Assembly: GCA_900315595.1 (NCBI GenBank)
Contig: OMZQ01000002.1
Span: forward strand, 62,001 to 126,000
Reading direction: 5' to 3'
Origin: an uncultured Eubacteriales bacterium
Lineage (GTDB): Bacteria > Bacillota > Clostridia > Oscillospirales > Oscillospiraceae
Length of the DNA stretch: 64,000 bases
Shown one piece after another: positions 18,618-27,729 of this stretch; the first letter of the stretch is position 1, and each line of letters starts with the position of its first letter. The notes under the pieces were generated by a model. The model saw nothing but the letters and a program-made list of their open reading frames with translations, did not search any database and was not told the origin of the DNA. The position numbers and the translations under genes were made by a program.

Positions 18618-19598
18618 TCAAGAATGAAACAGCTTTCGTTTTATTGTACCACAGCCCCACACAAAAGTCCACCAGATCAGGGGCCATTTCTTTCTTCGCT
18701 GGTTCCAGATCTCTTTGGCCTTTTGCTTATCCTCTGTTTTGCCGCTCTTTTTGGCAATCCAAAAGGCTTCGGCATAGAGCATGCCGCGCACTTTATAAAA
18801 AAGCGTACAGCGGCGGTGCAAAACGTGCTCCATGTATTCCTCATGGGCGGCGTACATGGCGGCGTCCGTGACCTTGTGGTCTTCCACGGCGTAGCGGGAC
18901 TGATAGTTGGTGCCGCCCTTCTCCACGATGGTCCTGTGATGGCTCACCAGTCGAGGATCCACATAGACGTTGCCCTTCCCATAGAGGATCAGGGCCAAAG
19001 ACTGATCCCAGACCATGCGGTGGGCCTTATAAAATACATCGACCTCCCGCTCTGGTGCTGTAGCAAAGAAGTTGCGGAAGAAGGCGGTGTCGGTGCTGTT
19101 GGGAAGACGGTCAAAGAAGTGGTAGCTCTGAAAATCCCGGTAGGAGAAGATCATCGGCTCAGTGATATCCCTGCGGACCTTCTGTATGGATTCTGTTCGG
19201 CTCAGTTCACACCAGGAATTGCAGTACATGCCTACGTATTCCGGGTGGGTCTCCATGAAATCATACTGGTATTGGAGCTTGTCCTCGGCCTCCCACCAGT
19301 CGTCCCCTTCCAGGATGGCAATATACTTGCCCCGACACTGCCGCAGCACACCATACATATTTCGGCTGCCGCCTACGTTGGTATCCCGCAGAGAAAGAAC
19401 GAAGCGGTCCGGATATCTGGCAGCATAGTCCAATAGGATCTGCCGGGAATCATCTGGCGAGTGGTCGTCGTCCACAACGATCTCATAGGGAAAATTGACT
19501 TTTTGTTTCAGAATACTGTCCAGCAGCTGGGGCAGATAACCCTGCATATTGTACGTAATGACTGCCACACTGACGGCAATCTCATTGTTCTGAGCCAT
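18618..19598 (-). CDS. Family 2 glycosyltransferase (EpsE-like)
   Basis: 326 residues. SVAVITYNMQGYLPQLLDSI begins near residue 9, followed by DDHSPDDSRQIL and ILEGDDWWEAEDKLQ. The EGDDWW motif is typical of a separate subgroup of family 2 enzymes in capsule clusters. The start overlaps the end of the GNAT gene by 17 bases, with GGAGA eleven bases upstream. Donor and acceptor are unknown; a likely partner is the 3-acetamido sugar made just upstream. Confidence 0.9.
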   Translation of the reverse strand: MAQNNEIAVSVAVITYNMQGYLPQLLDSILKQKVNFPYEIVVDDDHSPDDSRQILLDYAARYPDRFVLSLRDTNVGGSRNMYGVLRQCRGKYIAILEGDDWWEAEDKLQYQYDFMETHPEYVGMYCNSWCELSRTESIQKVRRDITEPMIFSYRDFQSYHFFDRLPNSTDTAFFRNFFATAPEREVDVFYKAHRMVWDQSLALILYGKGNVYVDPRLVSHHRTIVEKGGTNYQSRYAVEDHKVTDAAMYAAHEEYMEHVLHRRCTLFYKVRGMLYAEAFWIAKKSGKTEDKQKAKEIWNQRRKKWPLIWWTFVWGCGTIKRKLFHS

Positions 19599-20112
19599 TT
19601 GTTATCTCCATGAAGGCTTCTTTCGTAATCTCGTACCAGTTCAAATCCTTCTTCGTGCCGTGCAGCTCGAGCGCATTCGGTTCCTCCCGGATGAAGCGGA
19701 AGCCGGCCTTGCGATAAAAGGCGTTTGCCCGGCCGTTCTCGCCCAGGACGTTCAGATAGACCCGCTCCAAGGCCAAGGCCTCGAAGGCGTATTGCAGAAT
19801 CAGCCGCGTAGCCTGCAGAGCGGCACCGCTGCCGTGGGCTTTTTCCCGCGTACTGATGGCGTATTCCGCCTGCTTCTTCTCCCGGTCAATGTCCTTCAGG
19901 CTGATGGTGCCTAAATACTCGTCGTTCTCATCTGCAATAGCGAAGTGTAGGGTATTGGGGGCAGATCGAGCTTTTTCGATAAATGCTTCGCAGCCTTCCA
20001 CGCTGATTGTGGATGCGTCAAAGCGAAAGAAGCGGGTGATTTCCGGGTCCGTCATCCATTCATACATGAAAAGCGCATCCCTTGAATCCAGCGGTCTTAG
20101 GTGTACAGTCAT
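19582..20112 (-). CDS. GNAT acetyltransferase, candidate sugar N-acetyltransferase
   Basis: 176 residues of the RimJ/RimL-like GNAT fold. It has DPEITRFFRF near residue 27, ISLKDIDREKKQAEYAIS, then the acetyl-CoA loop GSGAALQATRLIL and the NVLGENGRANAFYRKAGF ending. It lies directly behind FdtB, four bases after its stop. In the known Fuc3NAc and Qui3NAc pathways the third enzyme (FdtC/QdtC) N-acetylates the 3-amino sugar. Those are hexapeptide enzymes, so a GNAT doing this step is an inference from position. Confidence 0.85.
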   Translation of the reverse strand: MTVHLRPLDSRDALFMYEWMTDPEITRFFRFDASTISVEGCEAFIEKARSAPNTLHFAIADENDEYLGTISLKDIDREKKQAEYAISTREKAHGSGAALQATRLILQYAFEALALERVYLNVLGENGRANAFYRKAGFRFIREEPNALELHGTKKDLNWYEITKEAFMEITNGSEQ

Positions 20113-20115
20113 GCT

Positions 20116-21210
20116 TCAGCCCTCAAAGCTGTTGATGGCGGCAATCACTTGGTCCACGTCTTCCTCCGGCATTCCCACGTAGATAGGAAGGCTCAGCTCC
20201 TCATTGGCATAGCGCTCGCTGATGGGAAAGTCTCCCTGCCCATAACCCAGCCTGGCATAGCACTGCTGCAGATGGGGCGGTATGGGGTAGTGAATCTGGG
20301 TTTTGACGCCGCAATCCAGCAGATGTTGCTGCAAAGCGTCTCGTTGGGGACACAGCACGGCAAAGATATGATAAACGTGAGCGCAGTTTGCCCTTGTTTC
20401 CGGCAGCTGAACCCGCGGATTGCAGATTTCATTGAGATATCTGGAGGCGATACGCTTCCGATAGGCGTTACCCTCCTCCAGATGCTTGAGACCTACCTGA
20501 AGTAGTGCTGCCTGAACCTCGTCCAGGCGAGAATTGACTCCCTCCAGCTCGTTCACATACTTGACGCCGCTGCCGTAGTTGCGGAGCTTCCGCAGCTTGT
20601 CGGCCAGAATGGGATTGTTGGTCACAACGGCGCCTGAATCCCCCAAAGCCCCCAGGGGCTTGGTTGGATAGAAGCTGAAGCAGCCGATGGTCCCGAAGGT
20701 TCCGGTGAGTTGCCCGTTCTGTGTTGCTCCGTGAGACTGGGCGCAATCTTCGATGACATACAGCCCGTGTTTTTCTGCAATGGCGCAAATAGATTTCATG
20801 TCGCAGCTCTGTCCATAGAGATGGACGGGCAAAACCGCTTTTGTCCGAGGCGTGATGACAGCTTCGATTTTGCTTGCGTCCAGACCGTGGTATTCATCCG
20901 GCTCCACCAGCACCGGCGTAGCGCCATTTTCCGTCACGCCAAGGATGCTGGCAATATAGGTATTGGCCGGGACAATGACTTCATCACCAGTGCCAATATC
21001 CAGCGCCCGTACCGCAAGGGTCAATGCGTCCAATCCAGAATTCAAGCCGACACAATACTTTACCCCGAGATAGGCCGCAAATAGGGTTTCGAAGTTCTCT
21101 AACTCCTTGCCCATGATGTACCAGCCGGAACGCAAAGCTCGCAGAGCAGCTTCTTCGTATTCTGTTGAATAGCAGTCATACTGCCGTTTCAGTTTTACAG
21201 ATTCTACCAT
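20116..21210 (-). CDS. fdtB: PLP-dependent sugar 3-aminotransferase (FdtB/QdtB-like)
   Basis: 364 residues of the DegT/DnrJ/EryC1 family. GLNSGLDALTLAVRAL (PLP phosphate contacts) lies near residue 54, HLYGQSCDMKSI near 130, and the Schiff-base lysine in CFSFYPTKPLGALGD near 190. With the FdtA-like isomerase two bases upstream, it should convert a dTDP-3-keto-6-deoxyhexose into dTDP-3-amino-3,6-dideoxyhexose. The precursor would come from RfbA and RfbB of the same operon. No clear ribosome binding site exists, so coupling to fdtA is likely. Confidence 0.88.
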   Translation of the reverse strand: MVESVKLKRQYDCYSTEYEEAALRALRSGWYIMGKELENFETLFAAYLGVKYCVGLNSGLDALTLAVRALDIGTGDEVIVPANTYIASILGVTENGATPVLVEPDEYHGLDASKIEAVITPRTKAVLPVHLYGQSCDMKSICAIAEKHGLYVIEDCAQSHGATQNGQLTGTFGTIGCFSFYPTKPLGALGDSGAVVTNNPILADKLRKLRNYGSGVKYVNELEGVNSRLDEVQAALLQVGLKHLEEGNAYRKRIASRYLNEICNPRVQLPETRANCAHVYHIFAVLCPQRDALQQHLLDCGVKTQIHYPIPPHLQQCYARLGYGQGDFPISERYANEELSLPIYVGMPEEDVDQVIAAINSFEG

Positions 21211-21211
21211 A

Positions 21212-21616
21212 TTAAGTACCGTTCATTTCCTGTGCAAACGCTTCGTAAGAGCGAACGTACTCATTCGGATCATAGGGTTCGCTGGCAATGCAGAGGAGAA
21301 TGCTGTCCGGAGAGAAGTCATACATATCCTTCCATACCATGCGAGGAATGTAGAGTCCCATATTCGGACGGTTCAGCTCAAACACACGGTCATCCCCCAT
21401 ACCATTCCGTGTTTTGACCTTGCAGCTTCCGGCAATATTGACAAGCACAAATTCGCTCTTGCGGTTTGCATGCTGTCCTCTGACAACGTTTGCCTCGGAA
21501 CCGTAGATATAGAAAATGCGCTTAATATCAAAAGGTACGTCCTTGTTTCCTTCGGCTACCACCAGCCAGCCCCGTTCATCGCCCCGCTGAGGGAAATTCA
21601 ATAAAAATGGTTTCAT
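21212..21616 (-). CDS. fdtA: dTDP-4-keto-6-deoxyhexose 3,4-ketoisomerase (FdtA/QdtA, WxcM-like)
   Basis: 134 residues, a single cupin domain. DERGWLVVAEGNKDVPFDIK near residue 13, VVRGQHANRKSEFVLV (conserved His) and YIPRMVWKDMYDFSPDSI identify the family. It shifts the keto group from C4 to C3. Whether it gives the galacto (Fuc3N) or gluco (Qui3N) form cannot be decided by eye. I chose ATG 21616, which overlaps the preceding stop by 4 bases and has AGGAG nine bases upstream. Confidence 0.9.
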   Translation of the reverse strand: MKPFLLNFPQRGDERGWLVVAEGNKDVPFDIKRIFYIYGSEANVVRGQHANRKSEFVLVNIAGSCKVKTRNGMGDDRVFELNRPNMGLYIPRMVWKDMYDFSPDSILLCIASEPYDPNEYVRSYEAFAQEMNGT

Positions 21617-22629
21617 TGTACAAACTCCTCGCTGCATTCTTCCAGCATGTGTCCGTAATTGGTGGCTTTGCCGTCTAACGTCTTTTCAGCCTTGTTTCCA
21701 AACTTCCAGGACAGTTTATACAAGAAAGTCTCGCCCTCGGTGTAGCGCTTGAACTGCTCGGGATCGTATGGATCTGACAGATGATTGATTAGCTCGTTGC
21801 GGAGCATATTGTTCTGTTCCGGCAGGGCGTCGATGGCAGCCCGGACGCAGGGAATACTCCGATAGGCCAGCTCAAAAATGTAATCCAACATCAAATAGTC
21901 CACAGCCTTGTCACAGTTCTGCCAGTATTCGTGCAGGCAGTCTCGGGCAAAGGAGAAGAGGGGAAACTCCTTCCGTCCCGCCATGATATAGCCAACCCAC
22001 CGGGAACGGGACATGTGGTAATGGCTCTGTGAAACTGCCCGGCAGGTCCAGAAGGGAGCCCGCAGCAGCTCCTCTGTCGCATCCTGAGACCACCAGACGG
22101 TGGCGCCGGTGAACAGACCTCCTTCCGCGGCCAGGATGGAAACCACCATCAGGTCGCAGACGTGCTGCAGGGCAATCTTCCCCTCCCCGTGCTTGCGCAG
22201 GATGTGCTCCGGGATCTCAAAATACTGCCGGTAGTTGTCCTTGTCCAGGGTGATCACAGGCTGATGGGTGTGCCGCCGGGCGCTGTCGATGCACATGCGG
22301 AAGAGCTTGTCGGCCTGTTCCTCTCCCTGCCACCACATGCTCCAGACCTTGATCTCAGGATTGGGCTCAGTTATATTCTCAAACTCTCCCATTTCTCGAT
22401 ACCGTTTTAGTGTTTCCGGGCAATGGATGGCAACGTAATCCAGGATCCAGCGATGCTTTTCGTCCGAAATTGCTCCGACACGTTCCTTTTGCCGGAACAG
22501 CATCGCAAACTTCAGGCGACGATTGATTTTAGCCAGGTCCTTCGCAACCAAGCAATCATCGCGATATTCCTGCCGGACCTTCTTCAGCCAGCGGTGATAT
22601 TTCCCGATGTTTGAAACATGAAAACCCAT
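21613..22629 (-). CDS. Capsular polysaccharide synthesis-type glycosyltransferase (Caps_synth / GT32-like)
   Basis: 338 residues. KVWSMWWQGEEQADKLFRMC near residue 95 and the QHVCDLMVVSILAAEGGLFTGATVW region near 155-180 match the family, which transfers sugars with a DXD-like motif. Here the usual acidic residue pattern in GGLFTGATV is altered (relatives more often have GGxxxDA), so metal binding may differ. GGAGGG lies upstream of the ATG. It stands between LicD and FdtA. Confidence 0.8.
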   Translation of the reverse strand: MGFHVSNIGKYHRWLKKVRQEYRDDCLVAKDLAKINRRLKFAMLFRQKERVGAISDEKHRWILDYVAIHCPETLKRYREMGEFENITEPNPEIKVWSMWWQGEEQADKLFRMCIDSARRHTHQPVITLDKDNYRQYFEIPEHILRKHGEGKIALQHVCDLMVVSILAAEGGLFTGATVWWSQDATEELLRAPFWTCRAVSQSHYHMSRSRWVGYIMAGRKEFPLFSFARDCLHEYWQNCDKAVDYLMLDYIFELAYRSIPCVRAAIDALPEQNNMLRNELINHLSDPYDPEQFKRYTEGETFLYKLSWKFGNKAEKTLDGKATNYGHMLEECSEEFVQ

Positions 22630-22632
22630 AGG

Positions 22633-23448
22633 CTATTCCCTCCAAAAGACTTCATAGTCATGCGTTCCCGGGTACTGCGGGAGATTGTGATAGCTTTCCG
22701 GCTTGGTAACATGCGCTCCGTAGAAGATTTCCATATGACGCCGGTATTCCGGAGGCGCGGGAAACAGATGGCCCTCGAATTCCAATTCGATTGGCGGCTC
22801 CAGCCAGGATTTTTCAAAGCGCTCCCGGATTGGATCACCCTCAATCAGCAGGCCGACGCGGCTGCAGGAGTCGTAATCGTACTTCTTTGCCGTCTTCGTC
22901 AGCTTTTTATACAGTCTCCACGGTGTATAGAGGAACGGGTAAAAGAATCCCTTGAGTCTTTGCGCTCTGGAAGAGGATTTCTTTTTCACGGAAAAGCCGT
23001 CCAGCGAAGCGTGAAACAGGTCGTTGTACCGGTCAAGAATCTTGAGATGCCGGTCATACTCCGGTCCGTCCTCCGGGTGGCCGTCCATGGGAAGAATATC
23101 GATGTAGACGCCGGTATGATTGACGCGGCTTCCGGCGTGCTCCACAAGAACGGTCCTTGTATCCACAAGCTTCAAAAACAAGTGCGGGCAGGCTTTCCTT
23201 GACGGAGCTTCCACCGCGATATGCGCCGGAAGTTCCTCTGTCAACTTCAGAAAGCGTTCATAATCCGGCCGGGGCATTTTCAGATCTATGTCATCATCCC
23301 AGGGGATGAAGCCCTCGTAACACATGGCGCCCAGCAAGGTGCCGCCGTCGATATAATAGCGGAGTTGTTTTGCCTTGCACAGCTTGTCAAATTCCAGCAA
23401 CAGATCCAGTTCGATCTTCTGCATTTCCTGAAGAGAGATGTCTCGCAT
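22633..23448 (-). CDS. LicD-family phosphotransferase
   Basis: 271 residues. YIDGGTLLGAMCYEGFIPWD continues into DDDIDLKMPR at residues about 32-60, the hallmark of LicD. LicD enzymes move phosphorylcholine or another phospho-substituent from a CDP donor to a surface sugar. No choline uptake or activation genes are visible in the window. The phospho-substituent is therefore uncertain. Ribosome binding site AAGGTGG precedes the ATG. Confidence 0.92.
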   Translation of the reverse strand: MRDISLQEMQKIELDLLLEFDKLCKAKQLRYYIDGGTLLGAMCYEGFIPWDDDIDLKMPRPDYERFLKLTEELPAHIAVEAPSRKACPHLFLKLVDTRTVLVEHAGSRVNHTGVYIDILPMDGHPEDGPEYDRHLKILDRYNDLFHASLDGFSVKKKSSSRAQRLKGFFYPFLYTPWRLYKKLTKTAKKYDYDSCSRVGLLIEGDPIRERFEKSWLEPPIELEFEGHLFPAPPEYRRHMEIFYGAHVTKPESYHNLPQYPGTHDYEVFWRE

Positions 23449-23473
23449 GATAATCCACCTTGTAATGTAATGA

Positions 23474-24373
23474 CTACTTCATTCGCTTGATCAGCCTTCG
23501 GAGGGGTTTTTTCCAGTCAAACCGACGGCAGCGAATATCAATGGCTTCAAAATGCAGACAGGCAGAATAGGTATGGAGCCCGTCAAAGCGCGTATGCACA
23601 CCGCGCACCAGATCAGGCGTCAGTCCGCCCACCGGAGATTCTGTATAGGTCTTGCCCATGACAGAGATCTTATGAAACGAAACCGAATCCCCGTAGCGCT
23701 GCTCCGTGCTGATCTGAACCGGGCGTATCAGGTCTTCTCCCCTACGAAAAACCGGGCCAGCTCCCCTCACCTGAAGCGGATCAAAGGTCGGCCACTCAAG
23801 AGGATCCAGTGTCGGTACTCCGTCGGAAAACCGAAGCTCAAACGCCCGCGGAAGCACACGTTCTGACGCTGCGTCTGTTTCAAAAGACAACAATATCCAC
23901 CTTTCTTTCCACGGAAACACAGTTGTATCAACAAATCTTCCGTGAAGAACCGAGCAGACCGATTTCCAGCAGAAGGGGAACGGATCACCGCGATACAACG
24001 TCACTTCTTCCCGATCTGAGCTTTCCGGAATCATGTACCAGCTCCCGTTTGCCTGGAACACGAAGGGGTAAGAATAATGCCCGTCATCTTGAAACAACAC
24101 GACAGGATCGGTAACAGTGCAGTCCTGCCGAAGCTCCCGAACCTCGATCCGGCCTTTCATGTTGCTGACTGCTTCATAAAAAAGAAATGCTTTCCCGTTC
24201 TCTTCGGCAATCATAGGATCAGCGCACCATTCAGTTTTTGACGCGGGAAATACATATTCCGCTTCAAAGGGATCTGCCGACAGGATGTCGCCGCCTTTCC
24301 TCCGCCGAAGTGCAATGGTAAAATAACCGCCTGTCATGAACAAGCGCTGAATAGCAGACTGTATCACAGACAA
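23474..24373 (-). CDS. Beta-propeller protein like the N-terminal domain of glucosamine inositolphosphorylceramide transferase
   Basis: About 299 residues. ADPMIAEENGKAFLFYEAVS, then HYSYPFVFQANGSWYMIPES and DTTVFPWKERWILLS, are repeated blades of a GH43-like five-bladed propeller. The same domain forms the N-terminus of plant and bacterial GIPC transferase-like proteins in capsule clusters, usually without a separate GT domain. Function is not established. I prefer a TTG start at 24373, with AGGTGAG upstream, because the longer frame reaches into the next gene; ATG 24337 is an alternative. Confidence 0.72.
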   Translation of the reverse strand: MSVIQSAIQRLFMTGGYFTIALRRRKGGDILSADPFEAEYVFPASKTEWCADPMIAEENGKAFLFYEAVSNMKGRIEVRELRQDCTVTDPVVLFQDDGHYSYPFVFQANGSWYMIPESSDREEVTLYRGDPFPFCWKSVCSVLHGRFVDTTVFPWKERWILLSFETDAASERVLPRAFELRFSDGVPTLDPLEWPTFDPLQVRGAGPVFRRGEDLIRPVQISTEQRYGDSVSFHKISVMGKTYTESPVGGLTPDLVRGVHTRFDGLHTYSACLHFEAIDIRCRRFDWKKPLRRLIKRMK

Positions 24374-24380
24374 TGATTTC

Positions 24381-25427
24381 TCACCTGATCTTTCTGAGCA
24401 CCTTCTTGATGGCTTTACGAATTTGCCAACGCAGAAAACGCTTTCGGTAATGCAGCGCAAGGGAGAAGAAACGGCCTTCATCGATTTGCCGCAGTAGCGA
24501 GGATTCCTCTCGCGAGAGCGGCCCTCCGTTTTCAAGCAGATTCCGAAACATATGATTCGCGCAGTATGAGATCGTGACGGACTTCAAGGTCTTTGTATTA
24601 TAGTGGTGAAGAAACAGATGCAGGGACAGCATCTGGAGGAAGACGCCGGCAACGGAACTGTTGAGCTTGGACGGGTCAGGAACACTGTTGCCGAAGCACT
24701 CTGCAGCCTCGAACAGGCCGAGCATGTTCCATTCTAAGCGATCGATTTGATAGACCAATTTATGGAGATGGTTTTCTTGTGTAGACAGGCGATAATGATA
24801 TAGCCCGTGGCCTATGCAATAGACCTCATGAACAAGTGACAGATATCGAAGCACAAAGGCGTAATCCTCGTAAAGATTCATTCCTTCACGATACCGCAGC
24901 CCGCTTTCTCGGATAAGGCCGAGGTCGAAGGCCTTGTTGCATGCACTGGAAAGGTAATTATCCAGAAAAAAACCCTGATAATCTGAAGCAAACTGTTCAG
25001 CGGAAAACAGACCGGGACGAGAGGCGGCCATCAAATCCGTTCGTTCAATTCTCTCTCCGGCGTAATAATCAAAAGCCATACCATAGATCACAAGCCGTTT
25101 TTCTCGAAGCAGAGGTTGGATCTGTGCCAAAGTATCAGCTTCCAACATATCGTCTCCGTCCACAAAGAGGATCCATTTGCCATCAGCCTGGTCCAGGCCG
25201 TAGTTGCGAGCGCTTGCTGCACCGCCGTTTTCCTTGTGAAAGGCGCGAATTCGCGAATCCTGGGCCGCCAGCTCGTCACAGAGCCTGCCGCTTTCATCCT
25301 TGGAGCCGTCGTCGATCAGAAGGATTTCATAATCACAGACGGTCTGGGCAAGGATGCTGGCAACACAGTTTTCAAGATATGGCGCACAATTGTATACAGG
25401 TATAATGAAACTGAATATTACAGGCAC
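24381..25427 (-). CDS. Family 2 glycosyltransferase
   Basis: About 348 residues from a GTG start at 25427, chosen because GGAGG lies seven bases upstream and the donor motif IFSFIIPVYNCAPYL begins at once. It also has LIDDGSKDESG and FVDGDDMLEAD; GDD replaces the usual SDD. The frame is open to 25502 without a better start. It stands between the EpsG polymerase gene and the propeller gene. Confidence 0.88.
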   Translation of the reverse strand: MPVIFSFIIPVYNCAPYLENCVASILAQTVCDYEILLIDDGSKDESGRLCDELAAQDSRIRAFHKENGGAASARNYGLDQADGKWILFVDGDDMLEADTLAQIQPLLREKRLVIYGMAFDYYAGERIERTDLMAASRPGLFSAEQFASDYQGFFLDNYLSSACNKAFDLGLIRESGLRYREGMNLYEDYAFVLRYLSLVHEVYCIGHGLYHYRLSTQENHLHKLVYQIDRLEWNMLGLFEAAECFGNSVPDPSKLNSSVAGVFLQMLSLHLFLHHYNTKTLKSVTISYCANHMFRNLLENGGPLSREESSLLRQIDEGRFFSLALHYRKRFLRWQIRKAIKKVLRKIR

Positions 25428-25498
25428 AAATAATCCTCCGATACAGTTGATGATTTGCGCAAACTCCGCCGGAAGGAAATATAGGAAACAGGGTGATC

Positions 25499-26584
25499 TC
25501 ATCCCTCGAAGAAAAACTTAAACGGCACGAAGTGATAGTCACCGCTGAACGTGATCAAATATCGATAGATACCGTAACCGCAAAAAACAAACGGCGCAAC
25601 AGAATAGATTACATCCATCAAGCGCCAGCTAAGCAGTGCTCTTTGCTTTTGTCGCCGGTCAAACACCATAGGGATAAAAATGACCGAAAACTGGAAATAG
25701 TAATCTGCCAGACGTTCAAAAATATTACTGTAGCCACAAAAGGTCTGAAAGACAATTGCAATGCCCATGAATTCCATAAGGTATCCGTAAATAGGATCGT
25801 CCGCAGTCGGGCGCCGAAAAACAACTGCCGCGACGACAATCACGATCATGATGATTGACTTGGTTCTAAGGAAGGTTACGCCTTCCATCGTCGCTTCTTC
25901 GTCTGCGCCCTTATAGGCGCTAAGCATCAGGTTCAGCAGCCGATTCCGGAAAATAAAAGTTAACAACAGGGCGATGGCCAGCAAAATCAGGAAGCTCTTT
26001 CCTGGGCGGACCATCGTGATCCAGTAAGCTGGAAGAAAAACCAGCGATGGATAATGAAACTGCGACGCGATCAATACCAGCAGAATAAATCGAACTGGTT
26101 TTCTATGTACAATTTGGTCAAATGCCAGCATCAAGAATGCCATGGCATAGCTCTGTTTCAGCGCGGAGAAATGGAAAACAAAGAACAGAAGTCCAAAATG
26201 ATAGCAGATGCTTTGGATCGCGCTGGGAGAGTATCGATATATCATTCTGCCAAAGCATACCGTAACAAAAAGTGCCTCCAACGATACGAAAAGCTGATAG
26301 TCACCGCCTAAATGTGCTATCGCCCAGTTTAGATAATAGTACGCATTGTTGTACTCCTGACCGGCACTCCGAAATTGCGCCCATGACATCTGGCTGATGC
26401 TCTCAAAGGCTCTTCGATAGGAATACCGGGAATCGACGCCAATCCAGTAAGTATTTCTTAATCCGTAAACAGCAAAAATCAGCAGGCAGGCCACAAAGAC
26501 ATATTTTTTATTTTTTGGCTGGTTCCCTCTCATGAGCAATGCTGTGAGAAGCAACAGCATGATGAGCAAATAGTATACTCTCAT
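25499..26584 (-). CDS. EpsG-family polysaccharide polymerase (Wzy-like)
   Basis: 361 residues with about ten membrane helices. YGLRNTYWIGVDSRYSYRRAF near residues 40-60 is the typical EpsG entry motif (GxDxxxY). Histidines and arginines on the outer loops fit a polymerase. Proteins of this type join lipid-linked repeat units outside the cell. No Wzx flippase and no chain-length regulator are seen in the window, although an ABC exporter exists in the same operon. The gene is AT-richer than the rfb genes. Confidence 0.85.
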   Translation of the reverse strand: MRVYYLLIMLLLLTALLMRGNQPKNKKYVFVACLLIFAVYGLRNTYWIGVDSRYSYRRAFESISQMSWAQFRSAGQEYNNAYYYLNWAIAHLGGDYQLFVSLEALFVTVCFGRMIYRYSPSAIQSICYHFGLLFFVFHFSALKQSYAMAFLMLAFDQIVHRKPVRFILLVLIASQFHYPSLVFLPAYWITMVRPGKSFLILLAIALLLTFIFRNRLLNLMLSAYKGADEEATMEGVTFLRTKSIIMIVIVVAAVVFRRPTADDPIYGYLMEFMGIAIVFQTFCGYSNIFERLADYYFQFSVIFIPMVFDRRQKQRALLSWRLMDVIYSVAPFVFCGYGIYRYLITFSGDYHFVPFKFFFEG

Positions 26585-26589
26585 TACAA

Positions 26590-27726
26590 TCAGTTCCTCA
26601 ACCGCTGTTGAAACTTGGTCTCATATGCGCTTTCCAGGAAGGATTCCGTGATCTTGACCAGGGAAGCGGACGTAAAGTCTGCGCCTCGTTTTCCTGACGC
26701 TTCTGCCAGGGTTCTGTATTGCGCCGGGCTCGACAGGATCTGCTTCAAGCCAACGTAAAGCCCATCCTCGCTGTTCTCAGTTATAAGGCCAAATTCGGAA
26801 TCACCGAGTAGTTCCCGCATACCTGCACAATCGGTTGTCACAATCGGTTTGCCGAGAATCAGCCCCTCTGTTACAAAGGTACTGAAGCCTTCATATCGGG
26901 ATGAGCATACCAGCAGATCCGCTGCATTTACAAAGGGATACGGGTTGTCCCGGAATCCGAACAAGCGGACGGAATCCGCCAAATCATTCTTTTCAATATA
27001 TTGCTCCAGCGTCGGCCGGTCTTCACCCTCACCGAGAATCCAGAGATCATAGTCAAACCCCTCCTGCTGCAGCCGCTTATGGACCCGCAGAAGGCGGTCA
27101 TAGGCTTTTTCATGGGTTAGTCTGCCCAAGGTGACGAGCGTTGTTTTCCGTTTTATCGCGTCAGCAGGGAGCGCCTGGGCGGCCATTTCTTGTATCAGTT
27201 TATCGTCTACCGTATTATGGACAACAACGGCAGGAGGAACTGGGCCAAACAGGTTCTGATAGGTATTGAGCACATCCTGAGACACGCAGGCAATTCGATC
27301 ATATTTCCGATACTGAGGGGCAGCCTTTTGAACAAAAGAATCCAGCACATCCCCCATTTTGATGGAGAGATCGCAGTGGACCCACGCAATCTTTGCAGCA
27401 CGCCGATTTGTAGAGGCAGATAGAATCTTCGTCGTTCCACACTCCAGATAAGCAACCTCAATGTCATACTTATCCTTCATATGGAGTTGATAGGTCCAGC
27501 CAAGTGCGCTTTCCAGTCTCATGCAGGAATTGTTCCATCGATTTTGTTTGGAATAAATACTCCTGTAGTGGACTCCTTTAGCCAGCTTGTTTCGATTATC
27601 TGATGGCCACAAGGTCTGGACAGTAATATCGAATTTGGACTGGTCCATATGATTAACCAAATCGATCAGGACCTTTTCCGCTCCGCCGCCTCCAAGAGAT
27701 TCAATGAAAAACAATACTTTCAGCAT
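26590..27726 (-). CDS. Family 4 glycosyltransferase
   Basis: 378 residues of the GT-B fold. The N-terminus has FFIESLGGGGAEKVLIDL, the donor half has LVTLGRLTHEKAYDRLL, the ILGEGEDRPTLE segment and SSRYEGFSTFVTEGLILGKP, with the EGFSTFVTE glutamate motif intact. It retains the sugar anomer, as family 4 enzymes do. Donor sugar unknown. GGAGG lies ahead of the ATG, and five bases separate it from the EpsG gene after it. Confidence 0.92.
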   Translation of the reverse strand: MLKVLFFIESLGGGGAEKVLIDLVNHMDQSKFDITVQTLWPSDNRNKLAKGVHYRSIYSKQNRWNNSCMRLESALGWTYQLHMKDKYDIEVAYLECGTTKILSASTNRRAAKIAWVHCDLSIKMGDVLDSFVQKAAPQYRKYDRIACVSQDVLNTYQNLFGPVPPAVVVHNTVDDKLIQEMAAQALPADAIKRKTTLVTLGRLTHEKAYDRLLRVHKRLQQEGFDYDLWILGEGEDRPTLEQYIEKNDLADSVRLFGFRDNPYPFVNAADLLVCSSRYEGFSTFVTEGLILGKPIVTTDCAGMRELLGDSEFGLITENSEDGLYVGLKQILSSPAQYRTLAEASGKRGADFTSASLVKITESFLESAYETKFQQRLRN

Positions 27727-27729
27727 GCG

